Below, one piece after another: positions 1 through 7,448 of a DNA stretch of 22,501 nucleotides. A model generated the notes under the pieces. The model had not been told where the DNA came from. It ran no database searches and saw only the letters and a program-made list of their open reading frames with translations. Origin of the DNA: Basidiobolus ranarum (taxonomy: Eukaryota > Basidiobolomycota > Basidiobolomycetes > Basidiobolales). The stretch is taken from positions 1 through 22,501 of the forward strand of contig JASJQH010000184.1 of NCBI GenBank assembly GCA_040143965.1, read 5' to 3'. How positions within the stretch are numbered: the stretch's first letter is position 1; each line of letters starts with the position of its first letter. The position numbers and the translations under genes are program-made.

Positions 1-88
1 TCTGTATCGTTCCAATTTTTTCAAGTGTCAGAGGTTCCGAAGAACTTGACAATTGTAGTTGTCTATTATTTAATATATAGAAGCTCAT
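1..88 (-). CDS. Possible 5' end of a gene running off the left edge
   Basis: Reading the minus strand from an ATG at 88-86 gives 29 codons without a stop up to the window edge. The encoded start is hydrophilic, with a run of four serines and an ending that reads LEKIGTIQ. No family can be recognised from so little sequence. A 29-codon open stretch is also expected by chance in AT-rich DNA, so this is only a candidate. If real, its promoter would share the 89-548 region with the divergent metallothionein-like gene. Confidence 0.25.
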   Translation of the reverse strand, partial: MSFYILNNRQLQLSSSSEPLTLEKIGTIQ

Positions 89-548
89 AATCGCTCCTTG
101 TATAACTTATGGGTTTAAGAAAAATTTACATGGTGAAGAAATTTTAGGATCATTCACGTTAATCAAAAAACATAGACATTGTACGAAAAAAAAAAGAATT
201 CTAAAAGTTTACTGCATACTTTGCTAGATAGTATTTATTACTAAAAAGGTTGAATGTAGAGATAGAATCACTCAAACTTCGGCCATAACATTCTGGTCAC
301 AAAATAAAATCACCTAAATGGTGAGCCATTTTAGCCATTGGAAGCAAGTGATACCACTCTAAAAAAGCACAGACAGATGTATATAGGGTGAATTATCAAC
401 TGCCAATCAATAAGCAATGACCGATTACATCCGCGACATTTATGCTATTGGATCAAAACTTTAAATCAAGTAATCATGGGTAAATAATCAAGCTCCTATA
501 AATTAAGACTTGAAAGTAAGATTTCCAAAAACGAATTTGAGGACGACT
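89..548. other. Intergenic region upstream of the metallothionein-like gene
   Basis: No gene is supported here. A TATATAG element lies at 380-386, about 165 bases before the metallothionein-like start. Two short upstream ATG frames follow it: 442-483 (13 residues) and 476-487 (3 residues). If the transcript starts near 410 they would be upstream ORFs in its leader. I saw no convincing copper-factor or metal-response element. Confidence 0.4.
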
Positions 549-797
549 ATGTTTTCTCACCAAACCGTAAAGATGTGCTGCTGTGGTGATAACTGTCAAT
601 GCGAACAATGCGAATGCAAAGTAGTCGAAGTGAGGCAATTCTGCTTCTGCGAGGGTTGTGCTTGTGATAGCTGTGAATGCATCAAGACCTATGAAACTCC
701 TCCTTGCTGGTGCAAGGACACCTGCCAATGCATTAGCTGTCACGGAAAGAGGCAGGATAATTGTTGTAGTGGAGATAAGCCTCGAAACAGAGCATAG
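549..797 (+). CDS. Metallothionein-like cysteine-rich protein
   Basis: This encodes an 82-residue protein with about 20 cysteines, nearly all in C-x-C pairs, as in metallothioneins that bind Cu(I), Zn(II) or Cd(II) in thiolate clusters. Three modules repeat at about 22-24 residues: CCCGDNCQCEQCEC, CFCEGCACDSCEC and CWCKDTCQCISC, followed by a terminal CC. The second position of modules 2 and 3 is Phe or Trp, although metallothioneins usually lack aromatics. The first ATG in frame is at 549; a second at 573 lies just before the first CCC and is a possible alternative start. No intron is needed. It is probably cytosolic, since there is no signal peptide. The metal-binding role is inferred from composition; the metal cannot be read from sequence. 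Another small secreted-type Cys-rich protein is less likely because no leader is present. Confidence 0.78.
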   Translation: MFSHQTVKMCCCGDNCQCEQCECKVVEVRQFCFCEGCACDSCECIKTYETPPCWCKDTCQCISCHGKRQDNCCSGDKPRNRA

Positions 798-1473
798 CAG
801 AGAAGATAGTACCAAAACCTATAAACCGAATGATGAAAAAGCACAACGATGATAGAAAATCCCTCGACTGAATTCATGATAAACGAAAAACGACACAAAT
901 TATGTTCTAGTGTTTAGTATGGTGTAATATAATGAAAAGCAAAAAGATATTGTGGAAAGTTTCGAAAAGAAAATAAATTCCCTCTTAAAAAAGATTCAAA
1001 GATATCGATGAAGTCAAAATGTTTGATCACTGACGTAGAATATGACCTGAAACTATGTGGTAAAATAAGACGCTGAGAAAATGTCAAGGTGGGGTGTTTT
1101 ATGATTTGGAATGAGACATATGTGAATGGCTGTAGTACAGGTGAATAATATGAGCTTTTATGGACAAGGCTCACATTCAGGCATTCGTTAGTAATGTGTA
1201 TAGTTTATCAGAATTCATGATATGTGATTGAATGAGCTCCATATACTTACTTTTTCCACATATTAAACATATCAGCCAAGTGGAATCAAGCATCTCTTGT
1301 TTAGCCGTCAATATTTACGCATATGGTAGTACTAGTATATAGACCTTGGAAGAAATTCAGTAGCTTAAGTATACCTTTATTTCGGATAAATATTTGGAAC
1401 AAATCCGATTTCCAAATTAAAAGATCTTAGAAGACATATACCTCGAAACATGATTATATCCAACAAGTTGAGG
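798..1473. other. Intergenic region without a supported gene
   Basis: This AT-rich stretch lies between two converging genes, so it should hold both 3' ends. The longest open frame (minus strand, about 914-1174) lacks an ATG start and resembles no family. I see no RNA gene or repeat. Confidence 0.4.
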
Positions 1474-1695
1474 TTAGCATACTACAGTTGATGATTTTAC
1501 TTCATCATACTCAGGAGGGAGATTAATAGAGTAGTTCTTCCGATCTTCGCCTTGATAATTGGGTGGAGGAACATCGGTACTGTTAGAGTCTTCCTTCTTT
1601 TGTGGCTTAATTTTGTTAATTACCCATGATACTGCTAGATATGGTGCAATCAGGCCAAGGACCCAGGAGAATTCTAGATCGTCTTTAAGTGGCAT
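1474..1695 (-). CDS. Small single-pass membrane protein with two PPxY motifs
   Basis: This encodes 73 residues in one exon, from ATG at 1695 to TAA at 1474. A short acidic N-terminus (MPLKDDLEFS) is followed by one hydrophobic segment at about residues 9-26, then a basic stop-transfer stretch (NKIKPQKK). The polar tail carries PPNY at 44-47 and PPEY at 60-63. PPxY motifs are the known ligands of WW domains, especially those of NEDD4/Rsp5 ubiquitin ligases. A small one-TM protein with paired PY motifs is the usual design of a fungal Rsp5 membrane adaptor, which would send cargo to vacuolar degradation. That role is inference. A TATAAATA element at 1776-1783 on the same strand, about 80 bases upstream, supports a real short gene. 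No homolog is recognised. Confidence 0.6.
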   Translation of the reverse strand: MPLKDDLEFSWVLGLIAPYLAVSWVINKIKPQKKEDSNSTDVPPPNYQGEDRKNYSINLPPEYDEVKSSTVVC

Positions 1696-1775
1696 TTATA
1701 GTGTTGTTGAGTAAAGGTTAGATAGGTAGAGTGGGTTATCGCAATATGAATTTTGGAAATGGTTTATCGTAACTC

Positions 1776-1783
1776 TATTTATA
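1776..1783 (-). promoter_or_regulatory. TATA box of the PPxY membrane protein gene
   Basis: The minus strand reads TATAAATA about 80 bases before the ATG at 1695, a normal distance for a fungal TATA element followed by a short leader. There is no other gene on this strand for it to serve. Confidence 0.5.
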
Positions 1784-2225
1784 ATAAGACTGCTACTATC
1801 CTTCTTAGATACAGGTTTTGAGTCATGGTTTGGTATTTTTAGATGTGTATATTCTTGTGAAATGAAATGGCGTCGAGTACTAGGTCATATGACATTCTGA
1901 GTACGCTCTCATCATGTAAATTCAGTTTAAGAATACATTGATAATACTCTTAGGTAATGCTAGGTAGTGATTAAATAGATAAATAAATAAACACTGCTCG
2001 AGTTCGGATCTTGTATAAGGCGTTTTGGTCAACATTTAGTGCTACCAGGGTTCTTAAAATTCCTAGCCCTCGGAACGCCTGTACTTCATTGAGTAAAACC
2101 CAATGTAGGGTCAGGGTTAAATTTGTTAAAGCTAGGGTAATTTTACTTGGTAAGAAAAACTTTGGGTATTTAAATAGATTAGTGAGAACAACATGTCTAG
2201 TGGAATGTTTACTGAATATTTGCAC
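1784..2225. other. Intergenic region 3' of the EHD gene
   Basis: It lies between the EHD stop and the promoter of the PPxY gene. There is a short AAAT/TAAA microsatellite near 1976-1991. The overlapping open frames on both strands lack ATG starts or run into the EHD coding sequence, so none is supported. Scattered TAGGG-type motifs around 2105-2140 are not regular enough to call a repeat. Confidence 0.35.
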
Positions 2226-4260
2226 TCAAGGATATGGTTTCAATGTTGCTGGTAACTCATCAGGAATCTCAGTTCCAGACCTGGCTAAGTTACACAAATG
2301 CATGGCGACAATAAATTGATCCGAGTCGAGATAACCATCACCATCCCAGTCAGCCAATCTCCAGACTTTGGCTAGCATATCATTACCAAGTCTAGTGTTC
2401 ATCATGGCAGGCTTTGCCTCCACTCCAGAGACTTTACCTTGCACAGGGCGACATGATCGGAACTGGATTAGATAAGGCTCTTTTTCAATTGTCTGGAAAT
2501 GCCACTGCGAGGCTGAATCGACTTCAAATGGATTAACAGGAGTATGGGCAGGACCAGAATCCTCAGTAGTGGTTCCTAGGTAAATAGTGAATATAAGCAC
2601 TCAGCGTAAAAAGAAATGCAAAATGAAGAGTAAAATACCGTGTGGAAGTTGGTGCATTAGTTTGGGGAAATCCTTGGATAAAGCCTACATCGAATTTTGT
2701 TAGCATCATAGGTTCAAAATCACAATGTTCAAAATCACTTGCCTCATCCACATTGTCCAAGATACGCTGATTAAGTTTGTTGAAATCGGCAAATTTGTAT
2801 CTTTTTAAGCCTTCCTTGAAAATCTCCACATTGGGGAAATCTCCTGGAGAAAGATTATATTTCTGTTGAATCTTGACAAACTCTTTGTCTAGATTTCCAA
2901 TCAACTCCGCCTGCTTGCTATCTTTACCAAACATCGCAGGCATTTCTTTTTTCAAATGACTGATAATGTACGCATGGACCTATAATAGATTGAGTTATAA
3001 TGATAAGAAATACTAGAGGTATAGCGCCTTCTTACCTTTGCAATTCTAGCTCTTTTTACGATTTCATTTACTTTGCGCACAGTGGCGTTTTTAGGTAGAT
3101 CGTCTAAATCCTGTAAAAGATCCGACTGCTCAGCCAACAAGAGCTCTCTGCTATCCTCGAACACGTTGGATGGCTTCTCCAACCAAAATGATCCCAAGTA
3201 AACCCGCATTACTTCTGGGGATTGGATAACCTTACCAAGAGACCACATTAACGCTCCGTAGCTGTTGCATGTATAGATAACATTAGAACTCCGGTAACTA
3301 TATGGTAGAAGTATATATCTACTTACACACGCATCAATTGCTGATTCGATACTTGATCGCATTTATTCAATACAACTCTAATTTTTTCTTCCTGTCCGCG
3401 CAACACTTGAATCGCAGTTTTAAATTCATCTGAAATATCTAGTTTGTGACCATCAAACAACAGCAAGATGATATCAGCTCGTTCAGCAAACCACCTGATA
3501 ATCGCACTGAAATCATAACCGCGGTCCAATCGTTGTTTCTCACCAGACAAAATACCTGGTGTATCAATGATAGTCATATCTTCAAGCATAGGTGACTTCG
3601 ATTGTGATACCTAGATTTCGTTGTATTTATTTAATTTTGGGTCGATTATGAAACTTCTAAACATGCAATAAACATACCTGAAAACGCGAAAGAAAGGCTG
3701 TACCGAACTTTTGCAGACCACCAAATGGCAGATCTCCCGATACAGCAGCAGCATTCCCTGGGATTACCTTGATAGAAAACTATTGAGTATCCTCATTTCG
3801 AAATTAACTTCAAAGCCTTCAAATTTCTTAACTCACCTTATCATCTGTACCATTCATAACAGCCACGAATCTATCCGTAGTCTAAGTACATTATTTCGTT
3901 GGTTAGTTTGGGACTCTTTCAAGAGATTTGCCAAATTTCAAAGTCAAAGGCATAAATGATTATACAGATGAGTACCGGTTCAACACCAATATGTGCTCCT
4001 GGGTAATTTTTTTGCAATAGATATTTGATAAAACTTGTTTTTCCAGTTGAATACTGTCCGATGAGAAGCACTATAGGTTTAGCATCGATATCTCTATCAG
4101 TCAAAGGAGCTGAATGGAAGCCCTCAAAGTTGTAAGTAGTCTCTAAAGGCTTGACCTTTTGTTGGTAAACTTTTTTTAAGGAATCTATAATGGGTTGGTA
4201 GTCGAAACTCCCAGTTGAACTTTTGGTTTCTGATTTAGAAGCTTTCTTTAATTTACTCAT
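2226..4260 (-). CDS. EHD-family dynamin-like ATPase with C-terminal EH domain
   Basis: I read eight exons: 3976-4260, 3837-3881, 3678-3767, 3327-3610, 3036-3261, 2743-2979, 2639-2684 and 2226-2575, giving 520 residues, close to animal EHD proteins (about 535-550). The P-loop is GQYSTGKT (68-75), followed by DTPG (156-159) and NKCD (222-225), then the helical region ([14 protein letters not shown]). A linker NPF (419-421) precedes a C-terminal EH domain with [15 protein letters not shown] proteins oligomerise on membranes, hydrolyse ATP and drive tubulation and recycling of endosomes; the EH domain binds NPF peptides. Intron 6 appears to use a GC donor (GAG|GCAAGT, acceptor GATGTAG|GCT), and only this reading restores the family motif [10 protein letters not shown] and keeps the frame. 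The EF-loop's twelfth position is Gln instead of the usual Glu. A (TATC)n-rich TATA-like stretch lies about 110 bases upstream. Confidence 0.93.
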
Positions 4261-4361
4261 GACTCAATAGTGGGTTTGAAAAATATCAAGTGTAGGAGTA
4301 GATAGTGTGAAGGTAATATTATTGAGCTACTTGACTGTATTTGTAATTATCAACATTGATG

Positions 4362-4383
4362 TATCTATCTATATCTATATATC
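4362..4383. repeat. Short TATC/TA-rich simple repeat upstream of the EHD gene
   Basis: About 22 bases alternate TATC and TATATC units. On the minus strand it reads as GATA- and TATATA-containing sequence about 105-120 bases before the EHD ATG, so it may also serve as the TATA region and as GATA-factor sites. Confidence 0.4.
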
Positions 4384-4403
4384 AATCGACGAATTCATTG
4401 AAG

Positions 4404-4418
4404 GGGTTAGGGTTAGGG
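4404..4418 (+). promoter_or_regulatory. Telomere-like (TTAGGG) motif in the EHD upstream region
   Basis: The plus strand reads GGGTTAGGGTTAGGG, two and a half perfect units of the TTAGGG repeat used by most fungi at chromosome ends. It lies about 145 bases upstream of the EHD start, in a promoter position. Teloboxes of this kind bind Tbf1-type Myb factors in fungi. Chance or a healed break are alternatives. Confidence 0.45.
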
Positions 4419-4821
4419 TAGTCCTAATACCATTCCAACCAAAAGATTTCTATGCACTTAATTCATGCTTTAACTATGCATTTTATGCACCGTATCACGT
4501 GCAGATCACACAGGGGTAAATTCATACTCAGAATAATTTATTAATTGTCCCATTTCCTCAGATACAAAATATAAGGAAAGAGCCATGGACATGGGAAAAG
4601 TATCTTTTAACATAATAACCTAGTAGTAAGGTGCTCATTGTTTCCTGTCCAATTTCTCTATGGCAGTAACTCATGAAACTTTACTTAGATCAATGGTCGT
4701 TACTCTTAGACTGTCAAGATTTGAATTCTCAACGACTTGATGGTCACCTGGTAACGATACATACTCTTACATATTATCACAATACAAATTCAATATATTC
4801 ACCATATATTCATGCTAAATA

Positions 4822-4837
4822 TATGACAAGTGTCATA
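4822..4837. promoter_or_regulatory. Palindromic TGACA/TGTCA site
   Basis: The sequence TATGACA-AG-TGTCATA is an inverted repeat with 7-base arms and a 2-base spacer. Its centre TGACAAGTGTCA closely resembles the palindromic site of TALE homeodomain factors (TGACAGSTGTCA). It lies about 420 bases upstream of the serine-rich gene. Binding is inferred from the motif only. Confidence 0.35.
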
Positions 4838-4859
4838 AATGAATGTTAAATTACCTTTG

Positions 4860-4957
4860 TTACGTCGCAAGAGAAATGCCTACGTCATAGTGTTTAGAAC
4901 GTAGTTTTCTATGATGTAGGCAATTTCACTTTCCCAAATTTGTCATTCTTTACGTCA
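4860..4957. promoter_or_regulatory. Cluster of bZIP/CRE-like sites with an inverted repeat
   Basis: Three TACGTC cores lie in the same orientation: TTACGTCG at 4860-4867, TACGTCAT at 4881-4888 and TTACGTCA at 4950-4957. The second and third match the ATF/CREB consensus (TGACGTA on the other strand). The second is also one arm of a hairpin-like inverted repeat: 4878-4890 against 4909-4921 pairs 12 of 13 bases across an 18-base loop. In fungi such sites are bound by stress bZIP factors such as Atf1 and Sko1. The nearest downstream gene is the serine-rich protein at 5257. Confidence 0.45.
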
Positions 4958-5163
4958 GTTCCAAAACAGTACATGCGACCAATGGCTAGCTATCAATCGG
5001 CAAAAAAGAGATACAAGCGTGGTTAAAGAAAGCCTTAAATAAATGAATTTTTGCATTGATTGGCTCACAGTCAAATCCAGATTGCTAGAGTACTCGTCAG
5101 AGCTACGCCATCGGTAACGTATTTCCGAGGATGGATGTGAAGAATTTTAAGTCAGTTAACGAG

Positions 5164-5170
5164 TATATAA
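5164..5170 (+). promoter_or_regulatory. TATA box of the serine-rich small gene
   Basis: TATATAA lies 87 bases before the ATG at 5257 and is followed by a C/A-rich leader, a normal fungal core promoter arrangement. Confidence 0.55.
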
Positions 5171-5256
5171 CTAGCACCTTGCACCTGCACATCCCCTCAT
5201 CTTGATCAGCACAACTTGTGATTTTGTCTTAGTCCCACCATAACATTAAGAACACC

Positions 5257-5554
5257 ATGTATTCCGCATTCGATAGATCATTTATACACTCTCCAGAGAT
5301 TCTACTATCCGACACTGAATATGAATACTTTGTAATCGACAATACTCGTCCAGCACAAATCAGTTCTACCTCTAGTAACTCAAGTATTTCATCACAGTAC
5401 TCAACAAATGATTCTCAATACTCCTTGCGTGGACGCCCACTGACCCACCAAGAGGCCAAATATCATCGTGATTTGGCCCTTCGATACAAAGTGATACTGA
5501 CATACACTTCATAACTCTTCATGTACAAAAATTTTCTAGTCTCGTCGTAAATAG
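5257..5554 (+). CDS. Small serine-rich orphan protein, possibly with a spliced 3' end
   Basis: The frame opens at ATG 5257 behind a clear TATA box. The first part is acidic and aromatic (DTEYEYFVIDN), the middle (about residues 33-55) is rich in Ser, Thr, Asn, Gln and Tyr, and the end is charged (RGRPLTHQEAKYHRDLALRYK). Unspliced, it stops at 5514 after 85 residues (ending VILTYTS). A plausible 49-base intron runs 5491-5539 (AAA|GTGATA to TTTTCTAG|TCT); if removed, the protein is 82 residues and ends SRRK at the TAG of 5552-5554. The basic spliced tail continues the charged helix more naturally, but the intron is slightly shorter than its neighbours here. No signal peptide or TM segment is seen and no family is recognised. 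CRE-like upstream sites suggest stress- or cAMP-linked control, as inference. Confidence 0.55.
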
Positions 5555-7448
5555 TTATTGTTTAAAAATTCAATTCCACGTGGTAAAATTTGTACATAAC
5601 GAAATCCTATCTGTATATTACCTTCACAAACAAATCATCCGTTTTAGTACAAAGGTAAATGGTTTTGGGAAGTAGTGAATTGTATTAATAAAATATGATC
5701 AGCTACCCTATTAGTATACTGCGTTCTAGTCTTCTCACAGCACTTCGATTGTTAAAGTTAAAAATCTCGTGGTTTATCACTACATGCAAGTAGATAGAAT
5801 GATTAATATAGCCTCCCATTCCATGTGTACCTTGGACGGATGTTATTGTGCTGGAAAGTATCCATAAACCATCAGAAAATGCTGGTTACTCTATCAAACA
5901 AGGTATAAAGGAGCAACGTTGAGACTAAGTTTAAGTTGGCGCTGTTTTCTGAAAGCAGTTACCAGAGTTAAATCTAGGAGTGGTACTTCTTACGGCTATG
6001 TGCGACTCTGTACATAGTCCATCGTCTCAGGCATTGAGCTTAACCTTATCGAAATAACACACTTGTCCACTATTTAGGATTTATTAAACTGTGGTTCTCC
6101 TCCACCACTACTAAAAATGATACCGACTCTACGCTTAGAAGTAAGGAAAGCTTCTGAATATATCCCTTGCAAGTATAGTCTTGGAGATTGATTGAAACAG
6201 GCTTAAATTGCATGGAATTAATTGTTCATTTGCGTAGATTGAGTCATTTTCAAGATGTGATAAGTAATCATCTAAAGTGGAAATAACTGCTATAAACAGC
6301 AAACAGCCCTCATAATTGGATGGTATCAAGTGTATGTGCTCTTTTGGAGGCTTGTTAGTTGGCTTTGGAAGTGAACGAGATGTTAAGCACAAATAAATCG
6401 AATGTGGCTAAAACCTGTTCTACTAAAGACATATCAAGCCCATTGGTCACGGTTTAATAAATGTTTCATTGAATTGACACAAGAGGTGAATAAGACTGGT
6501 TTTAGGGCTAGGTGTGAGTCACTCAACGTTCCCTAGAATCTCATTATTAAATTGGTCTCTTATCTAACAAGAATATTGTCGATGCTCGTGATTAGAGGAC
6601 AGAGTCACCTCAACCCAAAAGTTGCCTCCACAGAATATTGGCTGTTCAAGCCCTCTCCGCAATTGACTACCAGACAGGGGCATAAACTGAGCTGGATATT
6701 GATAAATAAGGATTGTGTTGAAGATGTGGACAGATATCGATTGTGTTGGTGCTCAGCTGGAGGTGGATTGTATAGTTATTATGGATTGTATTGGAGCCAC
6801 CCTCGTCTGAAATGAATGTTAGGGGATATTAAAATAAAATCTCTCCACAGCATAAATAGAGGGAATGCATACAAGGTTTCTTAAATCATTATATGCATTT
6901 CTATCCTGAAGGTTTCTGATTGCTGGGATTCACTCACCCTTAGAGTTAACCCTTACCTTAATTCTCATATATCTGTGGAAGAATATTTCGTTACCTTGAC
7001 TATCTTAAACTCACATATAAAGACGCACCTTACTTCCTTTTTTGAAAGATTACAAGTCTCAAACTGTTGCTACTATTTTCACTTGTTTACCATTGCCTTA
7101 TTTATACAGTTCATCCGGTGAATCCCTTTCCCCGCGTTCCTAATTTGTTCTCCTCCAAATTCTTCCCTATTTGAAATATTCTCCTTTTAGTCTTCGTTTG
7201 ACTACTTAGCTCTTCGCGTCCTAGCTATACAATCAATTTAGAGCTAGTCGAATATCCTCTAGTAGCTAAATACTTTTATCCAATATTACTGCTCATCTTT
7301 TCGTTGACCGAAATAAGCATAATAATATATCAACTAGAGCTTTTTCAACTCCATAGGGGATTCTCCAAGCTCCTTAAGAAAACAACTACTTGTTTGGAAC
7401 ATATCTCCATCCGCTCTAAATTATTCCTTCATAATTCACTATTCAGCG
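5555..7448. other. Long gene-poor region upstream of mcm1
   Basis: About 1.9 kb holds no gene I can support. Two open frames (minus 6135-6392 and plus 6552-6815) start at TTG instead of ATG, match no family and show no splice context. Features seen are four GATTGTRTWG decamers at 6711-6793 and a pyrimidine-rich stretch from about 7025 to 7310 just before mcm1, probably its promoter and leader. A long regulatory region is plausible for mcm1, or a non-coding transcript could lie here. Confidence 0.35.
6711..6793 (+). repeat. Four spaced GATTGTRTWG decamers
   Basis: The copies start at 6711 (GATTGTGTTG), 6739 (GATTGTGTTG), 6766 (GATTGTATAG) and 6784 (GATTGTATTG), all in the same orientation, with starts 28, 27 and 18 bases apart. 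The core ATTGT is the type of site bound by HMG-box factors. They lie 650-740 bases upstream of mcm1. Confidence 0.35.

Larger units (their letters stand above)
4419..5163. other. Shared upstream region of the EHD and serine-rich genes
   Basis: No gene is supported here. The region holds a near-perfect palindrome at 4822-4837, a 13-base inverted repeat at 4878-4921 and three TACGTC motifs, described separately. The short plus-strand frame at 4307-4519 has no family resemblance and overlaps the telomere-like motif, so I do not call it. Confidence 0.4.

Noticed and set aside
474-815. A 113-residue hydrophobic minus-strand frame over the metallothionein-like gene, looking like a membrane protein
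   Set aside because: It is the antisense shadow of the Cys repeats: TGC and TGT read backwards as GCA and ACA, giving an Ala/Thr-rich hydrophobic frame. It also begins without ATG.
2011-2319. Plus-strand frame of about 102 residues at the 3' end of the EHD gene
   Set aside because: It starts at TTG, overlaps the EHD coding end on the other strand and has no family resemblance.
2576-2979. Apparent frameshift in the EHD gene when exon 6 is extended to the GT donor at 2638
   Set aside because: Inserting the GC-AG intron (2685-2742) restores both frame and conserved sequence, so the gene looks intact rather than broken.
6135-6392. Minus-strand frame of 85 codons between the serine-rich gene and mcm1
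   Set aside because: Non-ATG start, no family signal, and no splice sites that would join it to a larger gene.
6552-6815. Plus-strand frame of 87 codons upstream of mcm1
   Set aside because: It starts at TTG, its Tyr/Trp-rich end comes from the GATTGTRTWG repeats, and no family is recognised.
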